From: Ceriagrion tenellum
Taxonomy: Eukaryota; Arthropoda; Insecta; Odonata; Coenagrionidae
Length of the DNA stretch: 64,000 nt
Assembly: GCA_963169105.1 (NCBI GenBank)
Contig: OY720643.1
Location: 78,289,696-78,353,695, forward strand
Reading direction: 5' to 3'
Positions 12,314-22,531 of the stretch are shown here, piece after piece. Position 1 is the stretch's first letter, and the number at the start of each line of letters is the position of its first letter. Below the pieces are notes generated by a model, which ran no database searches, had not been told where the DNA came from, and saw nothing but the letters and a program-made list of their open reading frames with translations. A program made the position numbers and the translations under genes.

Positions 12314-12401
12314 GTTCGTAAATTTTATGTGTTCCTATCCACTTTCTTTCTACTTTTCTGTATGAACATTTATGTGAGTATTTGCCGCTGAGCGGTCTGA
12401 G

Positions 12402-12404
<3 letters not shown>

Positions 12405-12468
<64 letters not shown>
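12405..12468. repeat. (AT)n(AC)n compound microsatellite
   Basis: An AT run (12405-12450) passes directly into an AC run (12451-12468). The isoleucine-tyrosine-rich frames here are repeat artefacts. Confidence 0.97.
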
Positions 12469-12829
12469 TCGACTCAAGTGGAGTCTCGTTCCTTCAACGT
12501 TCGAGAGAGTACATCCAATGGGGTTCCCTTCTCCTCCTCTACCCTTTCCTCTTACACTCCTTACCTCTGGTCCTCTCCCAAGCGTACTTCCACTTTCCAT
12601 CCTCTCCCCTCCCGCATCCCTGCCCCCAAATGAGTTGTGTATATATATATTGATGGATGTTTAAGTCTTTACTTAAAGATGACGTTGAACGTTGAAACCA
12701 GGATCGTTCCAAATAAAGGTATGTTGAATCACTAAGACACGAGTTATAATTGATTTCTCAGTTTCAATTCTATACCTCAGATATTCAGAGAACTGAGGAA
12801 CTGTCCGCGGAATTACTTCAACGGTGTCA
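12469..12829. other. Pyrimidine-rich sequence, nothing recognised
   Basis: A CT-rich stretch (about 12520-12630) is followed by AT-rich DNA. No gene was recognised. Confidence 0.35.
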
Positions 12830-12905
12830 ACCGCTGTTAATCTCACAATTGTGTAAGATACTATGTGGAAAAATCATTCGCCTGGACTGGGATTCGAACA
12901 GTTCA
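12830..12905 (-). repeat. tRNA-derived SINE fragment
   Basis: On the minus strand this contains a B-box-like GTTCGAATCCC, then CCAGGCGAATGATTTTTC and ACACAATTGT. These match the plus-strand copy at 13328-13390 (GGTTCGATTCCC, CCAGACGAATGGTTTTTC, ACACAGTTGT) over about 70 nt. The A-box side was not found. Confidence 0.45.
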
Positions 12906-12919
12906 TTGAATACGCATAA

Positions 12920-13122
12920 AGGCCGTTTTACACGGTACATTTTATTGTATAAAGGACTATATCATAAAATGTACAAGAAACTGAATGGAAATGGAGTAGG
13001 GTCTATTTCCCGTGAAGTCATGCCGACAATCAGACAATTTGCCGCTTTACACGGTACAATTTTCCTCATGCAAGAGTTCATACATTCGTAAGTACAGTAA
13101 AATGTACCGTGTAAAGCGACCT
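12920..13122. mobile_element. Harbinger-like MITE, 203 bp
   Basis: The terminal inverted repeats are AGGCCGTTTTACACGGTAC at 12920 and the complement of AGGTCGCTTTACACGGTAC ending at 13122. Directly outside lie TAA (12917-12919) and TAA (13123-13125), the 3-bp duplication expected for PIF/Harbinger. An internal copy of the end motif sits at about 13044 (CGCTTTACACGGTAC). There is no coding capacity. The same internal arrangement is seen at the left end of the larger element at 22532. Confidence 0.8.
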
Positions 13123-13274
13123 TAAGTAAACACCTTTGCTTTTAAAGCAAGGCTTTACCTAGTGGATAATAGCGCTGTACGCTCCTATACAGATATTTAA
13201 TGGCATTGTATGCGCGTTACCTGCGAGGAAAACTCATTTCTTAAATCCTCCAAGAAATTCGTAGTGGAAGAAGG

Positions 13275-13400
13275 CGCCTGGGTAGCTTAAGTGGTTAGAG
13301 TACTCGGGGTGAAAATGAGGGATCTGGGTTCGATTCCCAGTCCAGACGAATGGTTTTTCAGAGTGAATTTCACACAGTTGTATTCTTCAGATATTGAATA
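13275..13400 (+). repeat. tRNA-derived SINE or tRNA pseudogene
   Basis: Positions 13275-13348 look like a decayed 74-nt tRNA: acceptor strands CGCCTGG and CCAGACG pair at six of seven positions, an A-box-like TAGCTTAAGTGGTTAG is present, and the T arm CTGGGTTCGATTCCCAG is perfect. The anticodon arm is degraded (CTCG..TGAG), so it is not a working tRNA. Because the sequence after it is shared with the minus-strand copy at 12830-12905, a tRNA-derived SINE is more likely than a solitary pseudogene. Confidence 0.6.
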
Positions 13401-13442
13401 GAAAAGGAGAGCAATTGATGTGCTCGTTTTTTATCGTGGGAT

Positions 13443-13661
13443 TTATCGTGGGAGAGACATTATTTTGTGCATCTGACAACTTTTGAAACTATCATGATCT
13501 GAAATCAAGATAGCGGAGATAGGTGTTCTTTGGGAATGGCTTAAGTTGTTGGAGAAAATTTGAAGGAAGTATGAGAGGTGATAATAATGAAAAAATATTA
13601 TCAGGACCAGGGGAGAATGTTAGAATTGGGTTAGTAAGATGAATTTTAGGGGGGATGAAAA
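13443..13661 (+). repeat. Direct duplication, copy 1, 219 bp
   Basis: This repeats at 15058-15276 at a constant offset of 1615 with no indels. One difference was noticed (TTCTTTGGG versus TTCTTCGGG). The near identity means the duplication is recent or was homogenised. No family or coding content was recognised. Confidence 0.9.
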
Positions 13662-14008
13662 TTGTAGAGAAATATAAATATATTGTCGCTATCTTATGAA
13701 TACGTAAAATTAGTAGCCTTTATAGATTCTGTAAATTGATTTAAAATCTTATTTAATTATTTTACAGTTTTATTTTAGTTTCAATCAAAAATTTGATGCT
13801 CTGGAGAATTATAGCGTTCCTACAAAAGCCTTTATTTCGTACATAAATTTGAAGGAAGCTCTTGTATCGTATGCACGTATTGAATAATGGAAATTAAGTT
13901 TTAGTGTGAGTCTTCATCAGCCCCTGGTATGCATTCTGGTTTCAGCCAGCCGTGTAAATATTACTTGGAAACGCGGGTTCTAGCGTTATGCCATCTGCCC
14001 CAAATTTC

Positions 14009-14138
14009 CCCTCTGCGGAACACCCTTAATGCGGCTCGTAGTTTAGTATGCAGATCTCCTTTCTCCCGTTCACACCATCTTTTATTCTCTTTCTCCCTAT
14101 CTAACCTCTTCTCCATGGGGAGCCGACTTCGTCGACGC
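14009..14138 (+). repeat. Dispersed repeat, copy B
   Basis: Second copy of the 8586-8705 repeat in the same orientation, including the TATGCAGATCTCC and CTATCTAACCTCTTCTCCAT blocks. It is followed by a short GC-rich patch. Confidence 0.6.
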
Positions 14139-14572
14139 GGGCGAGGGCATGTGTCCTTTCGCGAGGCCCTGGACGCTTTGCAATTCTAATCCTCTCATGT
14201 AATTCCATTCTCTTTCCCGCTTCCTCGAGAGGGTTTTAAAAACAAGCGCTCAAGTAAGTGTATGCAAGGATGCCTGACAACTTTCCGTCTCCTTTTTGTA
14301 AGAAAATATTTACTCTTTGCTCCGATGTCCCTCAGCTCCTCTTCATCCAACCTTATCTACGTCCTCTCAATCTAATCTTACAAGCAGCACACAATTATGC
14401 TTGCATTTATGTGACGTATTCCTAGAATATTTGTTGGCATATTTAATTTAAGTGTGATATTAAAGTAGAAGATTAAATGGATTGATTGAATCATCCATGT
14501 TAAAGTCTTAGGCTGAAGCTACTGGGTCAATTGTTTTGGCTAAAAATTATATTAAAGAACGTATTGTTAAAA

Positions 14573-14756
14573 ATAAACTCCACTTTCACAGGCGAGGTAT
14601 TGTAGAACAGCATAATGAGTAAAAGCCCAAACGATTTCGTACTGTCTACTAGTTTTTATTTCACCTCTTGCTACACGTGTAGTTCAGTTGAAACACGTGT
14701 AGCAAGAGGTGAAATGAAAACTAGTAGACAGTACGAAATCGTTTGAGCTTTTACGT
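14573..14756. repeat. Fold-back repeat with truncated hammerhead-like centre
   Basis: The arms at about 14618-14680 and 14693-14755 are inverted copies meeting at a centre of about 12 nt. Landmarks are CGTACTGTCTACTAG, CACCTCTTGC and ACACGTG. A unique left extension (14573-14617) carries the ACTTTC, GGCGAGG and TTGTAGAACA landmarks also present at 3620 and 50565. At the centre only the 3' half of the hammerhead-like motif remains (CAGTTGAAACACGTGTAGC), with no CTGATGA core, so this copy cannot fold as a ribozyme. Confidence 0.85.
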
Positions 14757-15057
14757 ATTGTTAAAAGCATGGTTTTAAAGAAATGTTACCGCATCCTTGA
14801 ATGCAGTTGAGTAACTAATTGATGCCTTAGAACCAAGTGGAATCTTCATCAAATTCTGACAGTCTCACTTGTATTAAATTATTGTTTATAATTTTTTGTC
14901 AGAATGTATTATCATGGGGTACCGTGAGACAATAGCTGGCTAGAAAAGATAGGCAATGGAAACTCTCGAAAATGGAGGAGATGAGATTACTGTTCACAAC
15001 CTGAGAGGTAGAATATTCCTATAAAATCTTAACGAATATTTATATAAATTGGTAGAA

Positions 15058-15276
15058 TTATCGTGGGAGAGACATTATTTTGTGCATCTGACAACTTTTG
15101 AAACTATCATGATCTGAAATCAAGATAGCGGAGATAGGTGTTCTTCGGGAATGGCTTAAGTTGTTGGAGAAAATTTGAAGGAAGTATGAGAGGTGATAAT
15201 AATGAAAAAATATTATCAGGACCAGGGGAGAATGTTAGAATTGGGTTAGTAAGATGAATTTTAGGGGGGATGAAAA
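15058..15276 (+). repeat. Direct duplication, copy 2, 219 bp
   Basis: Second copy of 13443-13661 in the same orientation and without indels. It begins abruptly at TTATCGTGGG and ends at GATGAAAA. Confidence 0.9.
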
Positions 15277-15683
15277 AATTCGAAAAGGTTGCTTAACTTA
15301 ATGTTGAAATGGTGTAAGGAAGTTTTTTTTAACAGAACGCAGCTATTTTGTTTCTTTTTAAAAAATATATCCGTGTCATATTTTTGTCAGAAGTGTAATA
15401 ATTTCCTTGTTTATATTTAGATATCCATATTTGAACCAGGTTTTATATATTTTTCATTATGCTTGGCTAAGCAACATTCTTATTTTCTGGTAATAGGCTA
15501 TCTGATCTTTAACTTCTTCACAAAAACTTCATTCAAAAAGAGATTACTGTACTTTCGCCAATCAATTGGAAGCGATATTTGGCCTCAAAAATTCATATCG
15601 TAAGGAAATAGAAGTTAATTGAATTCAAGCGTCTAATTTTGGTAGAATTATCGTTAGTAAGTTTAAGTTAGTAAGTAACGGAA

Positions 15684-16007
15684 ATTTTATGAGGTAAATC
15701 ACGATAAAGTATCATTTAGTCGAGACCTGAAATGTTAGTTGGATGAATCTCAATTACTAGAGGGATGTAAAACCATTCGTTCCACTGAGATCTCGTCTTT
15801 CTAGAGTAAATATTTAAGTAGGAGCTCTGCTACAGATCTAGGTCAGACTAATGATATTGCTAAAGCAAATCAGTGCAATGTTTTGGCTTAATTTTTGTGT
15901 GCACTCTCCTGGATTGGGATCAACTAATGTTCGTAATAGTTAGGGTAATTCCTCAATGCATTAGTAGAACAAGTAGATTAGGTTAGTACATCGATATAGT
16001 GGACCAT
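15684..16007 (+). repeat. Direct duplication pair B, copy 1, about 324 bp
   Basis: This aligns with 16301-16628 at an offset of about 617, with scattered substitutions and a small insertion near the end. Shared blocks include GAGGTAAATC, CCACTGAGATCTCGTC, AGGAGCTCTGCT and TACATCGATATAGTGGACCAT (given to its first 20 bases elsewhere). No coding content was recognised. Confidence 0.85.
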
Positions 16008-16300
16008 TTCGTGTTTCGTCGCTGCTTAATAAGAGACGCAATTAATCAGAAAATGTCAGTTATTTTGTTTTAGATGAGCGATAAATGACACGGAAAGATG
16101 TTCAGTATTGGAAATATAAACAATTATGTTGGAATGAAAAGTCTCAATGGAAATACCATTCCATGTGGGATCAACAAATTGGGCCAATTTCTTCTTCTGC
16201 AATAGTTCCTCTTATTTTCGACTGAATCAAGAAGAAGCGGGGATATCCTGCCGATTTTTAATCTTAGCGGGGACTTAATCGATTCTCTTGCGGGATAGCT

Positions 16301-16628
16301 ATTTCATGAGGTAAATCGCGATAAAGAATCATTCAGTCGAGACCTGAAATGTTAGCCGGATGAATCTCAATTAAAAGAGGGATGTAAAACCATTCGCTCC
16401 ACTGAGATCTCGTCTTTCTAGAGTGAATATTTAAGTAGGAGCTCTGCTCCAGATCTAGGTCAGACTAATGGTATTGCTAAAGCAAATCAGTGCAATGTTT
16501 TGGCTTAATTTTTGTGTGCACTCTCCTGGATTGGGATCAACTAATGTTCGTAATAGTTAGGGTAATTCCCCAATGCATTTGTAGAACAAGTAGATTAGGT
16601 CCGTTAGTACATCGATATAGTGGACCAT
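16301..16628 (+). repeat. Direct duplication pair B, copy 2
   Basis: Second copy of 15684-16007, same orientation. About 290 bp of unrelated sequence lies between the two. Confidence 0.85.
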
Positions 16629-17874
16629 GTGATGCCGCTGAAACCGTGTAACTGAGTGATAAACGTTAATTATGTTCCTACCGTAGGGAAATGAGGTTGA
16701 TCACATCATTTAATATGTTCGGTGTATGCCTTGAGCGATCAAAATGCAGTTGAATGCGGCCCCGTGGATAGGTACGAGTATTAGATGAGACACAGCATTT
16801 CTGGTACAGCATCTCTATAGAGTTATCGCCTGTGAATTTTTTCTCTCACCTAATGTATGCCGCAGATCTCAGGCCTGCCAAAAATTCCTAGTTTTTCAAA
16901 GCCTTTCTTATCTTTGGGTACTTATCACAGTTGACGTTATATTTTTAATTTTTTTCTTTCTCAATCAAGGAAAACATTCTGTAACTTTGAGGAAGTATTT
17001 TAAAAGTAGAAGACATTTTATGTTTTGTTAATTGGTACCTTGTCACTCAATGTTCGAAATTATTTTGTTCATCAATTTATCTATTTTTGGATTTTATTCT
17101 TGCCTATTTTACTACCTACCCTTAGTAAATCACTCTTGGTAACTCAGTGAAGTGAGTCGTTTTAAGACGCTAAACTCAAGAATGTTCCCAAAAGTCAAAA
17201 GCACCGCTTACTCAACTGATTCGAATTAGTTACACGATTCGAATTAGTTACAAATTGATAAGAGTGAATAAATATCTACGTTGAAAAATTTAACGGTTAC
17301 TTAAAATATATGTATTCGTCATGTGGAACAGCAAATGATTTTCATCTCGTCAAGACGAGTCTATCATTAAAAGAAAAATCCGGCTCACGAACAGATGATC
17401 ACCGAACGCATCAGTGTATGCCACGCAAATGCGATCAATCTTGGGAGAATTCAATTCCTTTTGAAACTCATTAAAATATAACGTAATGCGGAGGAATAAG
17501 GATTAATGAAGATGGCTTTAGTGTAAACAGATGGGTTCATCTAAGCTTAGTGCAGCCAACCAAATGATCTTGTGCATTAAGGGCCGTCCTTGGCCTTTTA
17601 ATGGGTCTGCCCATCACAGCATACGTCAATGTGGCTGGAGAGGAATAAAACTTATCAGACATGAATGGCTGGGGAAAATGATGGAAAAAGTCATTTTAGT
17701 TGATGATCAGTGTTTTCTTTCAAAAAACCTGTATAAATAAATAAAATCAATATGGATCCAACGGAAATTGGACGATAACGATCGGTCATAGCCACGCAGG
17801 TTTGTTAAATCATTATAAAAAATAGGCTTACTAGCAACACTAATAAAATGTTTTAACCGAAAGATGTTGTAGCT
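16629..17874. other. Intergenic, nothing recognised
   Basis: No gene recognised. A trivial 17-bp direct repeat (GATTCGAATTAGTTACA) occurs twice at about 17219-17253. The plus-strand open frame at 17531-17740 shows no domain. Confidence 0.4.
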
Positions 17875-17908
17875 GTTGGGGGCGACACATTTCTGTGTCG
17901 CCCCCAAC
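17875..17908. repeat. Perfect 15-bp GC-rich hairpin
   Basis: GTTGGGGGCGACACA and TGTGTCGCCCCCAAC are exact complements around a TTTC loop. It stands out strongly from AT-rich flanks. It may be the joined ends of an excised or collapsed inverted-repeat element; there is no U-run to suggest a terminator. Confidence 0.85.
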
Positions 17909-18590
17909 ACATTTGGCGTGAAAACTACCGATCTTTGTTCGTAGTCACATTATAACTTGAATATTTCCCATAATATCCCAAGATCAATTTCTCTATAAAA
18001 GTTTCTCTGGGTTTATGAAACAAATATTTCTCTGGGGGTATAATTATCCAAGCTCACTATAGTAGACTATTGCAGGATATTTAAGTGTCGCTTTCGCTTT
18101 GCGTACCTAGTCATTCGTTTCTCAGATTGTATTAATCTAGGATTACCTTTTACATACAGTGCCTTTGGTTGTAAAAATTTAATGAGAACGTCAGCTTCTT
18201 CTGTGCCTCTTTAATTGTTGCAGGAAATACAAGCATTATTTATACCATTAATTAATGAGACTCTAACGTGCACTTAGTCTCGTCCGAAAACTGCAGAGTC
18301 TTTTAATGCTCTTGAAGATTTTTTTATAAAGATATTCCAAAAATAACCTTAACAATTGTTTATAGATAATCGTTTATTAAATCGCGGTGTGCGGTGTAGC
18401 TTGAAGCGTCAATAATCAATCGATGTACTTTGTTGTATTTACCACCAAAGCTTTATAAAATATATTCTAGCAGTGTTTTGCGTGTTTCTTGTTATTAATC
18501 AATAGAAATTGGTCAGCCGTGTCCACGATTTCTTTGAACTCCATGAAAAATGCAGTTTTCTTTGTATACTGCTGCGTATTTTAAATCTGA
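17909..18590. other. Intergenic, nothing recognised
   Basis: AT-rich, no recognisable gene or repeat. Confidence 0.4.
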
Positions 18591-18690
18591 CAGGACTGCT
18601 CGAAAATATTCAGCGAAGCACAGTTTGTCTTATTTATTTGGGAAATGTTTTCTATTTTTATTGCCTTGTTCTCCTTCTTTATCGTATCCT
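18591..18690 (+). repeat. Diverged direct repeat, copy 1
   Basis: This aligns with 19256-19340: CTCGAAAATATTCAGC, a TTTGTCTTATTTAT block and CTTTATCGTATC are shared. No function recognised; the open frames across it are not supported as genes. Confidence 0.55.
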
Positions 18691-19255
18691 TGTATCGTTG
18701 CTGCTGGAAATTCACAATCCAGGAGTCTTATTTCCCCTAAAATAGCAGGTGTACATCATGCGTGAAAGTTGTGGAGAGGAACCTATAAAAGTCCTCAGGC
18801 GCGCGGAATTTTTGCGGTTGTCTGCACCAATCGAGCTGTACAAGTTTAGGAAATATTTGAAATTATGTGAACCTCGCACTGTTTGCGGCTCACAAATGGA
18901 ATATGGGTAATTTTCTTTAGCTAAGTGAATTCTGAGCTTCTGTGGGTTTACATTTTCCCTGATTAATCAATCATTTGGAAAATTGAATGGTGGAAATTTT
19001 TCTTTTGGCGTATCAGGTTCTATTTAATTTTCCATTAAGATTTGAAAGACGCCCTTTGCGATTCTTAAATTGTTTTACACGCTCTTTGTCTTATTTTTCT
19101 TATCTTTGGTTTCATTATATAGGTTACTAATTATCTATTGCCTTTGGTATAGTTTCACTACTTAACTTATTTCTTTGGTAATACACAGCTGAGCGTTATT
19201 CATTGATAAAGGAGAAGTTACAGGGAGGACTTCTAACTGAATATTTTTTATCTGG

Positions 19256-19340
19256 AAGGACTTCGAAAATATTCAGCAAAGCTCTGTTTGTCTTATTTAT
19301 GTGGAAAATGTTCACTATTTTTCTTCCTTTATCGTATCTT
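19256..19340 (+). repeat. Diverged direct repeat, copy 2
   Basis: Second copy of the 18591 repeat, same orientation, with several substitutions and a short deletion. Confidence 0.55.
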
Positions 19341-19359
19341 ACGTTACGCTACGCTGCGT

Positions 19360-19980
19360 TCCTTTCCTTGGGCCATGGTGTGTGTGCCGCATCGGCCTTA
19401 TGCTCAAGTGTACTTACCCCTATTTCGGTGCGGTACTGGTTGTTCCCCACGCATCTGTTGACGCGGCTCCGACCGAGGAGTGCATAGGGTTAAAAAGGGT
19501 TGCGCAGGATGTGCGAACCCCTGTGATGTGACATGTACCCTTCTCCCTCCTATTCTTATTCGCATCCCCTGCACTCGTCTTCCATTGTCTTGCTCATCGA
19601 TTCGTGCAGCAACATGTCAACCGGCTCTCTGCTCACGCTGGCGTGCGCTGGCGGTTCCTCTCGAACTTTATTGAGCCACGGGCCACCCAACGTGGACCGC
19701 CCGCATTTTTTTATTGCCTTCCGAAACGAACTCTGAATATTGATGAGGGCCCACCTATTTTTGTTTCGCCGGGAGTTATTGCCTTTTTCCCGTGCGCGGC
19801 AGAAAAAAAATTCTCCGTCGCCTCATCTGCGAGTACCATACCTACTTCTGTTGTATACTGCGCGTAAACTTATATCGCTAACGTTCTTTGGGAGCGTGAT
19901 TACATATCTCCTCTGTCAATCTTCTATGCAAGCAAATACGTCACTCAGGAAACGCAGAGGTGCAGTGCTGAGGTAAGCAG
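19360..19980 (+). other. Moderately GC-rich block ending in a splice-donor-like site
   Basis: The composition is richer in GC than the flanks, and the block ends at 19971-19977 with AGGTAAGC, a good match to a 5' splice site. Several overlapping plus-strand frames are open but none is recognisable. It could be a non-coding 5' exon; equally, the donor match may be chance. Confidence 0.15.
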
Positions 19981-19999
19981 AGACCAAACAAACTTACGA

Positions 20000-20990
20000 A
20001 GCCTTGGTCGTATCTTGTGTCACGATATAAAGCATCCGTACAATCACAAAGCTGTGTCTCTCACGTAAAATAGGTATGTTGCGTGCGTAAGCTCTGCAGG
20101 ATGAGGGAATATACCGTAAAAATCTTTCAGGATATAGAAAACTTCTGTTAACAGTGCCTGATTTTCAACAAAAAATGACTTACCTGTATTTTAACTTTTT
20201 TATGTGTATTTATATGATACCGGTGTCGATACCTATGTGACGTCCAAACCGATCATAATTCATGGTGTCCCTTGAAAATATACATCATTGTCATCAGCCG
20301 TCATCAAACCGGAGATTGGTCGGTAGTAGTAATTATGGTATACGGAGTGGGCACGTCATCATCAAACTGAAGCCTGACCAACAAAATAACAACCATATTG
20401 TTTATCCCTGCTCTTTTCTTACTTTCCAATGGATATCACGACGGAATTGACGAATTAGCGGGTGTAAAGCAATAATATCCATGAGTCTGAAATTTAAGAC
20501 GAGTACCTCTTGAAACATATATTCGCTATTTAGTGATTTATATTTTACTCGATTTTGCTATTGTTTTCACCGGGGATGCGGATTAATATTGGTTTAAATA
20601 AATAAACAAGATACGTAAGGAGAATGCTTATTAAAGAAGTAGGTATTGTGGTGGTCCCACCATACACCCCTCCCTTTCGGATAGAACCTTAGTTTCCCCA
20701 CGGGATTTAATCGGGATGAATCGATGAAATCGAATGAAAGTCGGAGTTCCGTTCACATAAATAGTTTGCCGTTCGGCTCTCACGGCTTATAGAGACCGTG
20801 CAGTCGAAAGGCGGGTGATGCCCCTTTACAATCAGACTTTTTAAGAAATTCAAAAGGGCACAGATAGGGTTTCCCCGGGTTCCGCGACCAACGCGTTGAC
20901 GTTCTAAAAAATTCGATCGAGGGAAGGAAGATTAGCGATCTTGGCAGCAAAATTATAATTACTAGCGTCTTTTCTGTAATAAAATTTAAT
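20000..20990. other. Intergenic, nothing firmly recognised
   Basis: AT-rich to about 20640, then mixed composition. The minus-strand open frame at 20780-21040 has no recognisable domain. Confidence 0.35.
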
Positions 20991-21004
20991 GACTTTAAAG
21001 CACT

Positions 21005-21170
21005 TTTCCCACACGGCGTCACCTTCAACATACAATTCACTCATCTCAAACGGCCTCACCTCCAATACGAAAAGAAATACAAAAAAAAATACCCGTTAGT
21101 GGCACACAGCGTCACCTTCAATGCAAAATACACTTCTTTGACACGGCGTCACCTCTCAAATACACCCAAA
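21005..21170 (+). repeat. Short dispersed repeat of a GGCGTCACCT box
   Basis: The box CACGGCGTCACCT or a close variant (CACAGCGTCACCT) occurs three times, at about 21012, 21105 and 21141. It is followed each time by TTCAA-like or CTCAA and an ATACA-rich spacer. This looks like a decayed minisatellite or tandem promoter-like repeats at the end of an unrecognised element. Confidence 0.4.
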
Positions 21171-22030
21171 AAAATACCCTCTTTGCACATGATTGAATTT
21201 TATCTAAAGTCAACTAAGTTTGACGGATAGCTGGGGATCTTGAAATACAGGGGCTAGTGATCTCGGAGACTAGTCCAGAGATTCCAAATGCATGAAGCCA
21301 ACCACAAAAGCAGGCTAGCCGTGAGTCGGGGATCGACGTCGGTCGAAAAGGGGGAGCAATGGGACGGGAGGAATAGCACGTGGCGACAGGAATTCTTACG
21401 AATTTGCCCGGGTGAAATCTCTCCTTTCGGAGATCCTGGGTGCTGATGCAGGGTGGCGGCGGCGATTACAATGAGCGGCTCGCGATGACCCTCAGCACCT
21501 CGTAGCCCTTTGGAGAAGCTCCGAACCTTGGGAGACGTTTCCCATGCGCCTTGGCTTTCTCCACCACTCTCCTCGTTTCTCCACAGTTTCTTGCCTCCGA
21601 CTCCTTTTGTAGATGATGGCCGTCATACTTGGCTCTGGCACTAGCAGTATTCCACCGGTAATGTCCCTCCAGGCAATCTGTCCGAGAGTGTGTTTAAGAG
21701 TGTCTTCTCGTCGGTCTGGGGCGAGCGTTATATGTCCCTTTTCTTTCTCCCAGAATGCCCCACTGTGCGTCGTCTGCACTATTTCGATGGTCTTTTCCAC
21801 CGGGATTTTTGAAACGTGCTTCACGACACTCACTCATACTATCACTCGTATTTTTCCACTTTAACACAAATACACTTTTTTTTGTAATTAACACAAATAA
21901 ATGAATAAATTCTATAAATAAATTATGCTGCCTAAATCGCGGACTTCCCTCGATCGGTGAAAAAGAAAAAAAACACGATGAAAACCACGGAGCCGTCCGC
22001 GGGCCATCACAGTATGTATGACTTCTAGTA
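21171..22030. other. GC-rich block with unrecognised minus-strand frame
   Basis: The region 21290-21850 is GC-richer than its surroundings. On the minus strand a frame from 21833 to 21492 lacks ATG at its start and matches no family I know. It could be a fragment of a transposable-element ORF or a host exon. No call is made. Confidence 0.2.
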
Positions 22031-22531
22031 AGCTATGATTGGAAAACATAGGAAAATTGCCGAATTTGTGCGTAGCCCGTAAGCGCTATAGGGAAATGAG
22101 GGTTTACGAAGATGGCGGACTGACTTTAGCTTTTAATATTTTCAACATAGCGAGTGCCCTCTCCATATACCTCAATGGTTTCAGTTTTCCATTCCAATCT
22201 CCTCTCCGCTATCCATTTCATTCCTACATAATTCCTGCATAATGTGCTTCGTGTATAATTTTTGCTCTTGCTCTGTAACTCTTGCCACTCATATCTCCTT
22301 CCATTATTGTTTTCAACTGACTACTTTGTCTCAAAATAAATTGAAAAGTTCGTCTCTTCTTCTTTCCGTCGGCGTTTTTCTCTTCATCTCTTCATGGGGT
22401 TTTTTCATCTTAGATTCTCTCATCTTCATTTAACTTTGATATGGGAATTTTCGTTGGACGCATCGGCCTCGACGAATAGCCTAGTCTGGTAGAAAGTCGA
22501 AGAAGAATTGTGCCTAAAATTTTCGCCCTAA
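22031..22531. other. Intergenic, nothing recognised
   Basis: CT-rich AT-rich sequence. The open frames at 22039-22433 have no recognisable features. Confidence 0.35.

Noticed and set aside
12216..12664. Several open frames of 76-87 codons on both strands
   Set aside because: They are translations of TA and CA microsatellites (isoleucine-tyrosine and histidine-threonine runs).
13275..13348. Functional tRNA gene
   Set aside because: The anticodon arm is broken and the sequence continues into a repeat shared with another locus, so a SINE or pseudogene is more likely.
21492..21833. 113-codon minus-strand frame considered as an element gag-like protein
   Set aside because: It lacks ATG at the start and has no zinc knuckle or other recognisable motif, so it is mentioned only as unassigned.
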